From Acidobacteria bacterium UBA2161 (GTDB lineage Bacteria > Acidobacteriota > Vicinamibacteria > Vicinamibacterales > UBA823): DNA of 64,000 nt. Position 1 is the first letter of the stretch. Each line of letters opens with the position of its first letter. The position numbers and the translations under genes were made by a program. Below the pieces are notes generated by a model. The model had not been told where the DNA came from. It saw only the letters and a list, made by a program, of their open reading frames with translations, and ran no database searches. The stretch is from positions 15,387 to 79,386 of the forward strand of contig DCWN01000003.1 in the NCBI GenBank assembly GCA_002328835.1. Direction: 5' to 3'. Shown one piece after another: positions 45,509 through 54,769 of this stretch.

Positions 45509-46810
45509 CTATGACTCCTGCGCGAGCATCGCGTCGATGGTCTGGCGCCGGCGGATGAGGGTCCATGCGCCGCCGTCGACGAGCGCTTCGGCCGGCATGG
45601 GACGCCGGTTGTAGTTCGAGGCCATCGTCGCCCCGTAGGCGCCGGTATCGAGAATCGCCACGAGATCGTCGGCCGCCAGGGGTGGGAGCCGGTGGTCCGA
45701 CCCGAACGAGTCGCTACTCTCGCACACGGGACCGACGACGTCGACAGCGCTCGCCGTCCCCCCATGGGCCGTGACTGGCACGATGCGGTGCCGGGCCCCG
45801 TAGAGCGCCGGCCGCAGACACTCGGTCATCCCGGCATCCAGCACGACGAAGGTTGGGCCATCAGGGTGCGACTTCACATCAACCACCCGCGAGAGGAGCA
45901 CACCGGCCGGCCCCACGACGAACCGGCCGGGTTCGAGCACGAGCGGCAGGCCCGACGGCGCCACCTCTTCCACGAGCGCCGACGCATATTCGGCCAGATC
46001 GAGCCCCCCGGTGTCGTCGTACGCGATGCCGACACCGCCCCCCACGTCGACGTAGTCGAGCGCTATCCCATCCGCCGCCAGGGCGCGCGCCAACTCGACG
46101 ACCGCCCGTGCCGCCTGGCGGAGCGGGGCGATCTGGACGATTTGCGACCCGATGTGCACGTGCAGGGCGGCCAGCCTGAGACCGCGCCGCACGACGGCCT
46201 CGCGGCAGATGGCGGCCGCCTCGTCGAACGCCACGCCAAACTTGTTCCGGTGGGCGCCCGTGGAGATGTGCGGGTGGCTCGTGGCCTCGATGTCGGGGTT
46301 GACCCGCAGCGCGACGTTCGCCCGCTTCCCCTCGGCGACGGCGATCGCATCAATCCGCGCCAGCTCCCCCACCGATTCGGCGTTGATCGCCTTGAGGCCC
46401 AGCGACACCGCCTTGGCCAACTCATCGGGCCGCTTGCCGACGCCCGTGAAGACGATTCGGGACGGCACGAAGCCGGCGCGCTGAGCCACGTCGATCTCCC
46501 CGCCAGAGTTCGCATCCGCGCCCGCGCCCAGTGCCTGGAGCAAGCGCAGCACCGCCAGCGTCGAGTTCGCCTTGAGTGCGTAGTGCACCGCATGTGGATG
46601 GGTGGCGAACGCGTCGTCGAACGCGCGAAACCGGTCTCTGATGACGCTCGCCGAGTAGACGTAGATCGGTGTGCCTTCGGCCTCAGCGACGCGTGCGATC
46701 GGCACGCCGTCGCACGCCAGGCCGTCCCCCGAATCGTGAAATCCCGTCTCGGTCACAGTGCACGTCGCGCCGTCGTCGGCCGCAAGCAACCCGTCCCCAC
46801 CGCGGCGCAC
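45509..46810 (-). CDS. lysA: diaminopimelate decarboxylase
   Basis: The product has 433 residues. The PLP Lys is in HYALKANSTLAVLRLLQ near residue 80. HVHIGSQI near residue 215, DYVDVGGGVGIAYD near residue 260 and LVLEPGRFVVG near residue 300 are the further family elements. The catalytic Cys is in GPVCESSDSFG. It converts meso-diaminopimelate to lysine. The given start is an alternative codon (GTG-type); a GTG at 46756 would shorten the N-terminus by 18 residues and align better with the usual start. It lies before tmk. Confidence 0.93.
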   Translation of the reverse strand: MRRGGDGLLAADDGATCTVTETGFHDSGDGLACDGVPIARVAEAEGTPIYVYSASVIRDRFRAFDDAFATHPHAVHYALKANSTLAVLRLLQALGAGADANSGGEIDVAQRAGFVPSRIVFTGVGKRPDELAKAVSLGLKAINAESVGELARIDAIAVAEGKRANVALRVNPDIEATSHPHISTGAHRNKFGVAFDEAAAICREAVVRRGLRLAALHVHIGSQIVQIAPLRQAARAVVELARALAADGIALDYVDVGGGVGIAYDDTGGLDLAEYASALVEEVAPSGLPLVLEPGRFVVGPAGVLLSRVVDVKSHPDGPTFVVLDAGMTECLRPALYGARHRIVPVTAHGGTASAVDVVGPVCESSDSFGSDHRLPPLAADDLVAILDTGAYGATMASNYNRRPMPAEALVDGGAWTLIRRRQTIDAMLAQES

Positions 46811-46883
46811 GGCGACGAGCCGGCAGCATTGTAAATCGGAAACCCCGTACGCCCTGTGACGCGATCGACGCTCGCGGCGCGCG

Positions 46884-46913
46884 TTGACACCCGAAAAATC
46901 GCTCTGCTATGAT
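46884..46913 (+). promoter_or_regulatory. near-consensus sigma-70 promoter of the sigma/STAS/radical SAM operon
   Basis: TTGACA (46884-46889), an 18-base spacer and TATGAT (46908-46913) lie 33 bases before the ATG at 46947. It is one of the best matches in the window. The divergent lysA gene starts 73 bases to the left. Confidence 0.8.
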
Positions 46914-46946
46914 GCGCGTGTTCCCGCCTCCTGACTGCCCGAACGC

Positions 46947-47585
46947 ATGCCGGCGAACCCAGCTCCCCCGCACTCGGCAACACCGGACAACCTGATCGAG
47001 CGGTGCCTGCAGGGTGACCAGGCGGCGTGGGACGAGATCGTGCAGCGCCACCGGCGCAAGGTCTTCAACATCGCGTACAAGTTCGTCGGGCGTCACGACG
47101 AAGCCGAGGATCTCACGCAGGACGTCTTCCTCAAGATCTTCAAGGCGCTCAACACGTTCGATCGGCGCGCGAACTTCCAGACCTGGCTGATCAGCGTGAG
47201 CCGGAACCTGTGTATCGACCACTACCGGAGTGTCAGAAAGGAACGCGAGAGCGTCGACCGCAGCGTCGACGCGGGAGAGCTCTCGTTAGCCTCGGGCGGC
47301 ATCGATCCCCTGACGGCGCTGGAACGGACCGATCGGCGGGCCTTCCTGCAGCGAGCACTGGCCACGCTCCCCGAGACCTTGCGCACGGCGGTCCTGCTGC
47401 GGGATATTCAGGAGTTGTCGTATCACGAGATTGCGGAGCGGCTGTCGCTCCCGGAGGGCACCGTCAAGTCTCGGATCAATCGTGGGCGGCATGAGCTGGC
47501 CCGCCAGATTCTTCGCCTGCGCGCCGAGGACGACGCTGCTGTGGAGCAGCGCGCCGCCACGGCGCAACCATCGGAACCGGAGTAG
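46947..47585 (+). CDS. RNA polymerase sigma-70 (ECF) factor
   Basis: The product has 212 residues. Region 2 is seen in FNIAYKFVGRHDEAEDLTQDVFLKIFKAL and TWLISVSRNLCIDHYRS. Region 4 is LPETLRTAVLLRDIQELSYHEIAERLSLPEGTVKSRINRGRHELARQIL. No anti-sigma gene of the zinc-finger type is adjacent. Instead a STAS-domain gene follows 5 bases later, then a small protein and a radical SAM gene. This suggests regulation by a partner-switch-like mechanism or by transcription alone. It has a strong promoter of its own. Confidence 0.92.
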   Translation: MPANPAPPHSATPDNLIERCLQGDQAAWDEIVQRHRRKVFNIAYKFVGRHDEAEDLTQDVFLKIFKALNTFDRRANFQTWLISVSRNLCIDHYRSVRKERESVDRSVDAGELSLASGGIDPLTALERTDRRAFLQRALATLPETLRTAVLLRDIQELSYHEIAERLSLPEGTVKSRINRGRHELARQILRLRAEDDAAVEQRAATAQPSEPE

Positions 47586-47590
47586 ACGTC

Positions 47591-47932
47591 ATGAACCTGA
47601 CGACCGAACACCAAAGCGACATCGCCGTGGTTCGCGTGGGTGAGTCCCGGCTGATGTACCCCTTACTGTCCGAGTTCGCCGCGGCCGTCGCGGGGCTCAT
47701 CGAAGGCGGTCAGCGCAAGCTGATCGTCGATCTCTCCACCGTGTCGTATGTCGACAGCGCCTCGATCGGATGCCTGATGGATCTGTACCGGCAGTCGGCC
47801 GCTGCTGGAGGCGTACTCAAGCTGGCAGGGGTCCAGAAACGCGTCGAGACGATGCTGACGATGACCGGCGCTCAGAACTTCATCGAAGTGCATCCCGACG
47901 AGCCCAGCGCCATGAAGAGCTTCGGAGCCTGA
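47591..47932 (+). CDS. STAS-domain anti-sigma factor antagonist-like protein
   Basis: The product has 113 residues and a SpoIIAA-type STAS fold: IAVVRVGESRL, LIVDLSTVSYVDSASIGCLMDLYRQSAAAGG and LKLAGVQKRVETMLTMTG. The phospho-acceptor element, usually DSSG, reads DSAS (residues 55-58), so the position of the phosphorylated Ser is Ala and the next Gly is Ser. It may therefore not be regulated by phosphorylation in the usual way, though Ser 58 could serve. No kinase of the SpoIIAB type is found here. It follows the sigma gene by 5 bases, and leads into a small protein gene by 1 base. Confidence 0.88.
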   Translation: MNLTTEHQSDIAVVRVGESRLMYPLLSEFAAAVAGLIEGGQRKLIVDLSTVSYVDSASIGCLMDLYRQSAAAGGVLKLAGVQKRVETMLTMTGAQNFIEVHPDEPSAMKSFGA

Positions 47933-47933
47933 C

Positions 47934-48200
47934 ATGCGCACCATCAAGACGACGACGGGCGCGACGCTCGCGCTGGACGGTGACCTGCTGGCGGTCATGG
48001 AAACGCTGTACAAGGAACTGACTGGGCAGCACGGCCTCGATCGCTCATTCGAGCAGATGATGCAGGAGATCCAGCACCTCGTCGAGCAGATGACCGAGGA
48101 AGATCGCCGCGCCTATCTGGTCGAAAGCCTGTTTCTGAATACGGTCACCTACGAAAACGAGAAGCTCGGCGCGTACATGCGCAAGTTGACCGGCAACTAG
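47934..48200 (+). CDS. small conserved-looking protein, unknown function
   Basis: The product has 88 residues and starts one base after the STAS gene. The first 20 residues are beta-like (IKTTTGATLALDGDLL). Most of the rest is helical and acidic/amphipathic (EQMMQEIQHLVEQMTEEDRRAYLVESLF). No family is recognised. The position in the sigma/STAS operon suggests it takes part in the same regulatory unit, perhaps as a binding partner. It ends in TAG. Confidence 0.7.
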   Translation: MRTIKTTTGATLALDGDLLAVMETLYKELTGQHGLDRSFEQMMQEIQHLVEQMTEEDRRAYLVESLFLNTVTYENEKLGAYMRKLTGN

Positions 48201-48236
48201 ACAGCCCGCGCGCGCTGGCCGCCGCGCGTCTCGCGC

Positions 48237-49595
48237 ATGTCACTGAATCATCTGGCCACGCGATTTCGCTGCACCTGGCCCTGGAGCACGCTGGTGCTGC
48301 TGTGCGATGGCCGTGTCACGTGCGGGTGCGCCGATCCGTACGGCACGCGCATCCTGGGCGACGCGCGGACGGACACGCTCGGCACGATCTGGAACGGCGA
48401 CGTCACCGAACGGCTGCGGGCCGACCTCAACGGCGGCGGCTCCAGCTTCTGCGGCGACTGCCCCCTCAAGCTTCCACTCGACGAGGGCGAGGCGCCGATG
48501 GCGCGACCGGCGGACGGTGGGGCGCTGCCAACGCGGCTGTACGTCGAATGCACTGCCGCGTGCAATCTGTCGTGCTTCGAGGCCTGCTGCGCGCCCGAGA
48601 CCGGGATCACCCGCACGCGCCAGGCCGGAATGCTCGACTTCGACCTGTTCCAGCGCGTGATCGACGAGGTTGGCGCGTCGCTCGTCCGGGTCGATTTCTT
48701 CAACTACGGCGAGACCTTTCTGCACAAACACGCGGTAGAGATGTGCGAGTACATCAAGGCAAGATTTCCGCACATCTACCTCTACACGAGCACGAACGGC
48801 CTAGCGTTCCGAGGCGATGCCGTGTCACGGCTCGCGCAGTCCGGCATCGACGAGGTCACGTTCTCGATCGATGGCGCGACCTAGGACAGCTACGCGCGCT
48901 ATCGCCAGCGGGGTGACCTGGCCGCCGCCGTCGACAACATGCGTCAACTGGTGGAGGCGAAGCGGCGGGCCGGTCGTGACGTGCCGTTCATCAACTGGCG
49001 CTACATCCTGTTCCGCTGGAACGATGGCGACCAGGAGATGAACCTCGCGCGGGTCGTGGCCGATGAGATCGGCGTCGATCGGCTCTGCTGGGAAACCACG
49101 GATCACCCCGAGACTGCGTTCTCACGGCGGTTTGCGCCAGGAACGCCGGATCACGAGGCTATTCGGCGAGAGATCTGGGACGACAACAACCTCGGGAATG
49201 CCATCCCTGGCGCCATGCCCAGGGCGCGCATCGACGTGCGCCAGCCGGAGGGGCAGCCGCTGGCAGCTCGCTGCACGCATCCGCTAAACATCGACACGCG
49301 CGTGTCGAATCTGTCGACCCGCGCGTTCGCGGCGCAGGCGAGCTACGGCCGCCGCCTCGTGCGCCTGGGCGCGCAGCTGTGCGACGACGGTGGGCTGGTG
49401 GTCGACCGCGACTACGCCCGGGCGTGGCTGCCCTCGGCTCTGGACCCTGGCGCGAGCCTCGACGTGCCGATCGAGATCGTCGCACCGAGCGAGCCGGGAC
49501 GGTATGCCCTCAAGTTCGATCTGGTGAGCGAAGGGATCGATTGGTTCGAGGCGTGCGGCTCCCCGACCGTGTCCGCGCCGCTGCTCGTATCCTAG
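48237..49595 (+). pseudogene. radical SAM/SPASM protein, interrupted by an in-frame TAG
   Basis: The complete frame codes about 452 residues with one TAG at 48882-48884 after SIDGAT. The N-terminus has a SPASM-like Cys region (CTWPWSTLVLLCDGRVTCGCADPYG... FCGDCPLKLPL) placed before the radical SAM core, the reverse of the usual order. The [4Fe-4S] motif is ECTAACNLSCFEACC: CX3CX3CC rather than CX3CX2C. Sequence after the TAG, DSYARYRQRGDLAAAVDNM, is the expected continuation, and a CAG codon by one transition gives Gln. TAG ends other genes here, so a nonsense mutation or sequencing error is likelier than recoding. Substrate unknown. Confidence 0.8.
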
Positions 49596-49615
49596 GGGAA
49601 GCGAACGACCGCCGC

Positions 49616-50542
49616 TCAGTTGGCGACGGGCTTGGCCGGCAGGCCGACCGGGGCATCCGCCGGTTCACTGACCGGCGCCTCGACGATCTCCCACGCATCG
49701 ACGTCCTCAACGACCTTGGCCGCGAACGCCGTGTGCAGGCCGTGGCCGCCACGATGGGCGACGAGATGGCCGATGACCGGGTAGCCGATCAGCGACAGAT
49801 CGCCGATGGCGTCGAGGATCTTGTGGCGCACGAACTCGTCCTCGAACCGAAGAGAATTGTTCAGCACACCGGCTTCACTCAGCACAATCGCGTTGTCGAG
49901 CGAACCACCGAGCGCGAGACCTTGCCGGCGCAGCATTTCGACTTCCTTCAGGAACCCGAACGTGCGCGCGGGCGCGATCTCATCGACGAAACTCTCCTCG
50001 GTCAGGCGAATCGTCCGCGACTGGTGTCGCAGGAGCGGATGATCGAAGCTGATGCTGTAGGTGATCTTGAAGTGGTCCGACGGGTAGAGTGACATCTGCT
50101 TGTCACCGCGTGACAGCGAGATGGGGCGCGTGATCTTCAGGAAGCGCCGCGGCGTCGCCTGGCGCTTGACGCCGGCTTCTTGCACGAGATAGACGAACGG
50201 CGCCGCGCTCCCATCCATGATCGGCACTTCCGGATGGTTGAGCTCGATGACGACGTTGTCCACGCCCAGACTGACGAGCGCCGCCAGCAGATGCTCGACG
50301 GTCTCGACCGATGCTGCGTCTGCCTCGAGCCCGGTCGCATACCGGATCCCCGCCAGATGAGTCATGCTGGCCGGGATCTCCGAACCGCCGAGATCGGCGC
50401 GACGGAACCGGATGCCGGAGTCTGGCGGCGCGGGCTTCAGGGAGAGCGAGACCTTGTTGCCGGAGTGGAGACCGATTCCGGCGCAAGTCACGGCGCGACG
50501 TAGTGTGTTCTGACCGTTCATCGTTTCGCGGGCGGCGTTCAT
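49616..50542 (-). CDS. lpxC: UDP-3-O-acyl-N-acetylglucosamine deacetylase
   Basis: From ATG 50542 the product has 308 residues (a start at 50521, MNGQNT, is also possible). The first zinc ligand is in VETVEHLLAAL, with HPEVPIMDGSAAPF nearby. The second pair of ligands and catalytic His lie in HKILDAIGDLSLIGYPVIGH and HRGGHGLH. It catalyses the committed step of lipid A synthesis and shows the organism makes LPS. It follows uvrA on the same strand after 200 bases. No Shine-Dalgarno separates the two start choices. The C-terminal tail (SEPADAPVG) is a low-complexity extension. Confidence 0.94.
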   Translation of the reverse strand: MNAARETMNGQNTLRRAVTCAGIGLHSGNKVSLSLKPAPPDSGIRFRRADLGGSEIPASMTHLAGIRYATGLEADAASVETVEHLLAALVSLGVDNVVIELNHPEVPIMDGSAAPFVYLVQEAGVKRQATPRRFLKITRPISLSRGDKQMSLYPSDHFKITYSISFDHPLLRHQSRTIRLTEESFVDEIAPARTFGFLKEVEMLRRQGLALGGSLDNAIVLSEAGVLNNSLRFEDEFVRHKILDAIGDLSLIGYPVIGHLVAHRGGHGLHTAFAAKVVEDVDAWEIVEAPVSEPADAPVGLPAKPVAN

Positions 50543-50742
50543 GTCCGGACTGACATTGAGCAAGACTGATGCCCACAAGCAGCGAATCCGGTAGCAGACT
50601 GTATCACATTCATTACAGAAGACTTATATCTTTCGACCGAAAAATTGTTCCGTGTGCAAATCCGAGAATGTGGCTGCAGAGCCACGGCCGGATCACGAAA
50701 AAGTGTGGCTTCCCAACCACACGGCGGAATTCGCTCGCGATG
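50543..50742. other. intergenic region between lpxC and uvrA
   Basis: These 200 bases are unusually A/T-rich around 50600-50645 (CATTACAGAAGACTTATATC and CGAAAAATTGTTCC). This probably holds the lpxC promoter on the minus strand, but no -35/-10 pair with a correct spacer is clear. Two stems are present, the uvrA terminator (listed) and GTGGCT-GCAG-AGCCAC at 50670-50685. No gene was found. Confidence 0.5.
50698..50722 (-). terminator. rho-independent terminator of uvrA
   Basis: On the minus strand GTGTGG-TTGGGAAG-CCACAC is a 6-bp stem with an 8-base loop, followed directly by TTTTT. It begins 20 bases after the uvrA stop codon. It is one of the few canonical terminators in the window. Confidence 0.75.
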
Positions 50743-53601
50743 TCAGACGCGCTTCGAACCCCCCGGATCGGCATGCCCGTCGAGTATGAGGCTCAAGAAG
50801 CCGGCCGTGAACGACGACCCGTTGGCCGCCACTTCCTCGGGCGTGCCCTCGGCGACGATCCGGCCGCCGGCCTCCCCACCTTCCGGGCCGAGGTCGATCA
50901 CATGGTCGGCCGACTTGATGACATCGAGGTTGTGCTCGATCAGCACCACGGTATTGCCCTGATCCACCAGCTTGTTGAGGACGTCGAGCAGCTTTCGGGT
51001 GTCCTCGAAGTGCAGACCGGTCGTCGGCTCGTCCAGGATGTACAGGGTGCGACCGGTGCCTCGGCGTGACAATTCCTTGGCCAGCTTCACGCGCTGGGCT
51101 TCCCCGCCGCTCAGCGTCGTGGCCGACTGGCCGAGTTTGATGTACCCGAGTCCCACGTCCTGCAGCGTCTTCAACTTGCTCGCAATCGGGGGAAAGTTCT
51201 CGAGCAACGGCGCGGCTTGATCGACGGTTAGGTCCAACACCTCGGCAATCGACTTCCCGCGATACTTGATCTCCAGGGTCTCGCGGTTGTACCGACGCCC
51301 CTTGCACCGCTCGCACGTCACGTAGACGTTCGGCAGAAAGTGCATCTCGATGGCGATGACGCCGTCACCTTGGCACGTTTCACACCGGCCGCCCTTGACG
51401 TTGAACGAGAATCGGCCTGGGCGGAAGCCCCGCGCCCTCGCCTCGGGCAGCATGGCGAACAGTTCGCGGATGAACGTGAACACGCCGGTGTACGTCGCCG
51501 GGTTCGACCGGGGCGTTCGCCCGATCGGAGATTGGTCGATCTGGATGACCTTGTCCACCAGGTCGGCGTGGTCGATGCCGTCGTGGGCGCCAGGCTCGTC
51601 GGCCGCGCGATAGAGCGTCCTGGCCAGCGCGCGATACAGGATCTCGTTGACCAGCGTCGATTTCCCAGAGCCGCTGACGCCGGTGATCGCGGTGAAGACC
51701 CCGAGGGGAATCCGGACGTCGATCTTCTTCAAGTTGTTCGCTCGCGCACCGCGGATCTTCAGCGCTTGTCGCCGCCGAGACCGCCGCTTGCGCGGCGTCG
51801 GGATCTCCCGCTCGCCACGCAGATACATTCCCGTCAACGACTCCTGCGCGCCGTCGCCGAGGAGATCGGAGGCGGGGCCCTGAAACACGACGCGGCCGCC
51901 GTGCTCTCCGGCGCCCGGGCCGAGATCGATCACGTAGTCGGCCGCGCGAATGGTTTCCTCGTCGTGCTCGACGACGATCACCGTATTGCCCAGGTCGCGC
52001 AGCCGCGCCAGCGTGGACAGCAGCAGGCGGTTGTCCCGCTGGTGCAGCCCGATCGACGGTTCATCGAGCACGTAGAGCACACCGGTCAAGTTGGCCCCAA
52101 TCTGCGTGGCGAGCCGGATCCGCTGGCCCTCGCCGCCCGACAACGTGGCGGCGCTGCGGCCGAGCGTGAGATACCCCACCCCGACGTCGTGCAAGAAGCG
52201 CAGCCGGTCGCGGATCTCGCGCACGACCCGGCCCGCGATCTGCGCTTCGCGCTCGGTGAGTTCCATCGCCTCGAACCGCAACAGCGCGTCGCTGATCGGC
52301 AGGCCCACATACTCTGCAATCGTCGCGTCCTTGACCGTCACGGCGCGGCTTTGCGGTCGCAGGCGGTCTCCCTCGCAGGACGCGCATGGCCGCAGCGCCC
52401 GATAGGGCTCGAGGATCTCCTGGTCGGCCCACCGACCCTCCGCGTAGCGCCGGCGCATGTTCGGCACGACGCCTTCGAAGCCCGGCTTCGTCCGCGAGGT
52501 CTTGCGCGCCGGCGACCGTCCGGGCCGCCCGCCATTCCGGGTGCCGTTGGCGCCGTACAGCACGACGTTGCGCAGCTTCCGCGGCAGCTTGCCGAACGGC
52601 ACGTCGAGCGGAATCTCGTATCGGCGCTGCAGGTCGGTCAGGGCCGCCTTGACCAGCTTCTTGTCGCCCCGCTCCCACGGCGCGATCGCGCCGTCACCCA
52701 GCGTGCGAGCAGGGTCCGGCACGATTCGGGCCGGGTCGAAGTCGTGCACGAGGCCCAGCCCCTGGCAATCGCGGCAGGCGCCGTGCGGCGAATTGAACGA
52801 GAACGCCCGCGGCGTCATCTCCGGCATGCTGATCCCACAGTGGGGGCACGCGAGCCGGCGCGAGAACAGGCGGTCGCCGCCGCCGTAGGTGTTGATGATG
52901 ACCGTGTCGTCAGCGAGATCCAGTGCGATCTCGATCGACTCGCCCAGGCGGCGCTCCGTGCCCGGCTTCGTGATCAACCGGTCGACGACGACCTCGATCG
53001 TATGGTTGCGCCGCCGGTCGATCTTGATCTCGTCCTCCAGCGCATGCAGCTCGCCGTCGATTCGCACCCGGGTGAAACCCTTCGACCGCAGCGCCGCCAG
53101 CTCCTTCTTGAACTCGCCCTTCCGCCCACGAACGATCGGGGCCAGCACGTTCACCCGCTCGCCGGACGGATCGAGCATCACGAGATCGACGATGCGCTCG
53201 ACCGACTGGGAGCTGATTACCCGCCCGCACTCGGAGCAATGCGGCACGCCAACATTGGCGAACAGCAATCGGAGGTAGTCGTAGATCTCGGTGACCGTGC
53301 CCACGGTGGAACGTGGATTCGCGCCGGTGGTCTTCTGTTCGATGGAGATCGCGGGTGACAGCCCGTCGATCAGGTCGACATCAGGCTTCTCCATCTGCTC
53401 GAGGAACTGCCGGGCGTAGGCGGAGAGCGACTCGACGTAGCGGCGCTGCCCCTCCGCATAGACGGTATCGAATGCGAGCGACGACTTGCCCGAGCCCGAC
53501 AGCCCGGTGATGACCACGAGTCGATTCCGCGGGATGTCGACCTCGATATCCCGAAGGTTGTGAACGCGCGCGCCGCGCACGGCAATCCGGTCGTGAGTCA
53601 T
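50743..53601 (-). CDS. uvrA: excinuclease ABC subunit A
   Basis: From ATG 53601 (MTHDRIAVRGARVHNL) the product has 952 residues. Walker A sites are GLSGSGKSSLA near residue 30 and GVSGSGKSTLV near 650; signatures are LSGGEGQRI and LSGGEAQRVKLAKELSRR; Walker B read YVLDEPSIGLH and YILDEPTTGLH. Two zinc modules have CxxC pairs (CSECG... CPHCGISM, and CETCQGDG... CERCKGRR). It detects bulky DNA damage with UvrB. A longer N-terminal frame up to 53664 is rejected because the family starts near the chosen Met. A terminator follows. Confidence 0.97.
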   Translation of the reverse strand: MTHDRIAVRGARVHNLRDIEVDIPRNRLVVITGLSGSGKSSLAFDTVYAEGQRRYVESLSAYARQFLEQMEKPDVDLIDGLSPAISIEQKTTGANPRSTVGTVTEIYDYLRLLFANVGVPHCSECGRVISSQSVERIVDLVMLDPSGERVNVLAPIVRGRKGEFKKELAALRSKGFTRVRIDGELHALEDEIKIDRRRNHTIEVVVDRLITKPGTERRLGESIEIALDLADDTVIINTYGGGDRLFSRRLACPHCGISMPEMTPRAFSFNSPHGACRDCQGLGLVHDFDPARIVPDPARTLGDGAIAPWERGDKKLVKAALTDLQRRYEIPLDVPFGKLPRKLRNVVLYGANGTRNGGRPGRSPARKTSRTKPGFEGVVPNMRRRYAEGRWADQEILEPYRALRPCASCEGDRLRPQSRAVTVKDATIAEYVGLPISDALLRFEAMELTEREAQIAGRVVREIRDRLRFLHDVGVGYLTLGRSAATLSGGEGQRIRLATQIGANLTGVLYVLDEPSIGLHQRDNRLLLSTLARLRDLGNTVIVVEHDEETIRAADYVIDLGPGAGEHGGRVVFQGPASDLLGDGAQESLTGMYLRGEREIPTPRKRRSRRRQALKIRGARANNLKKIDVRIPLGVFTAITGVSGSGKSTLVNEILYRALARTLYRAADEPGAHDGIDHADLVDKVIQIDQSPIGRTPRSNPATYTGVFTFIRELFAMLPEARARGFRPGRFSFNVKGGRCETCQGDGVIAIEMHFLPNVYVTCERCKGRRYNRETLEIKYRGKSIAEVLDLTVDQAAPLLENFPPIASKLKTLQDVGLGYIKLGQSATTLSGGEAQRVKLAKELSRRGTGRTLYILDEPTTGLHFEDTRKLLDVLNKLVDQGNTVVLIEHNLDVIKSADHVIDLGPEGGEAGGRIVAEGTPEEVAANGSSFTAGFLSLILDGHADPGGSKRV

Positions 53602-53708
53602 ACAGTCGCGAGTATCTTGTGACCCTAAACCCGTCATCCTATCACGGCGGCCGGGCATAAGCACTCGGGACGGGTCTTGACACCGACACGAATCGTCGGC
53701 GTTGGGGG

Positions 53709-54716
53709 CTACGGGCGGGCGGGCGGCATGAGGCGATACGCCGTGTCGTTCGACGCCACGATGACGGCACCGTCGGGGCCGAAGGCCACCCCGATGAGCG
53801 CCGGCGCCGCCAGGACCAGCATTGGCGGCGCGTTCCGCGCGACGGCGTAGAGGCCGGCGGCGCCGGCCAGGGCGTCGACCACGTAGAGTGTGCCGTGCGG
53901 GTCGAACGCCAGGCCCTGTGGCCGCCCGAACCCGATCTGCATCACGTCGACGGCGCCGTCCGCATCGACGCGGTACAGCGCGTCCGACGACGACAGGGTT
54001 GGGGCGGTGACGTAGAGGGCGCCGTCGGGGCCGGCCGCTAGGTGATAGGCGGCGATGCTCGCCGGGAGCGACGCGTGGACGGCCGTGTGCCCCGCCCCGT
54101 CGACGCGGAAGATCGTGCCCGACCGGTCGCCGACGAACAGGGTCCCGCCCGCGTCGAAGGCGATACCGCTGGCCACACCAAGCTCGGACACGGCGACGTC
54201 GACCTGGCCCTGCGGGGACACACGATAGACCTTGCCTTCGAATCGGCTACTCACGAAGAGATCGCCTGAGGGGTCGAAGGCCATCGACGTGGGGTTCGAA
54301 ATACCGGAGGCGAACGGTTCTCGACTGCCGTCGACGCCGACCCGGAAGATGGCGACGGGCGCCGGCTCGCCGCGGGTCCCGCTATAGGTGACATACAGAT
54401 TACCGGCGCGATCCAGGACCGGGCTGTCCACCTGGTGCAGCCCCCTGGCGACGGGCGCACCGAGCTCGACCTCCGTCGCGGCGGTTGCCGCCGTACCCAC
54501 CTGGATTCGGGCCCGGCCGGCCGTGACGCCGTCTGGCACCAGCACGGTCAGTTCCCGGGGTGAGGCGAAGACGATGCGGGCCGAACGGTCGCCGATGCGC
54601 ACGTCGGGCAGGGTCTCGAGATCGAATCCGTGGCCCTCGATCGTCAGGCGTCCACCGGAGATCGCCCAGGCCGGGCGTACCGCGGAGAGATGCGGAGTGG
54701 GCGAGGCGCCAGCCAT
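53709..54716 (-). CDS. IPT/TIG plus NHL/SMP-30-like beta-propeller protein
   Basis: The product has 335 residues. Residues 10-85 resemble an IPT/TIG fold (PAWAISGGRLTIEGHGFD). From about residue 95 there are about five NHL-like blades with repeats such as VLDRAGNLYVTYSG, MAFDPSGDLFVSSR, IAFDAGGTLFVGDR and LAFDPHGTLYVVDA. No signal peptide is visible, so a cytoplasmic location is possible, though such proteins are often extracellular. The function is unknown; it could be a lactonase-like binder. It lies between uvrA and the HNH gene on the same strand. Confidence 0.8.
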   Translation of the reverse strand: MAGASPTPHLSAVRPAWAISGGRLTIEGHGFDLETLPDVRIGDRSARIVFASPRELTVLVPDGVTAGRARIQVGTAATAATEVELGAPVARGLHQVDSPVLDRAGNLYVTYSGTRGEPAPVAIFRVGVDGSREPFASGISNPTSMAFDPSGDLFVSSRFEGKVYRVSPQGQVDVAVSELGVASGIAFDAGGTLFVGDRSGTIFRVDGAGHTAVHASLPASIAAYHLAAGPDGALYVTAPTLSSSDALYRVDADGAVDVMQIGFGRPQGLAFDPHGTLYVVDALAGAAGLYAVARNAPPMLVLAAPALIGVAFGPDGAVIVASNDTAYRLMPPARP

Positions 54717-54769
54717 GACGGCGTCAGAGCGGAGCGCTCACGTGGCGGACGAGTGGCGCGATCCGCCGA

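Noticed and set aside
48882..48884. TAG recoded as a sense codon
   Set aside because: TAG is the normal stop of rplU, rsfS, the SDR, the acyl-CoA carboxylase beta, the STAS-operon small protein and the NtrC gene in this window.
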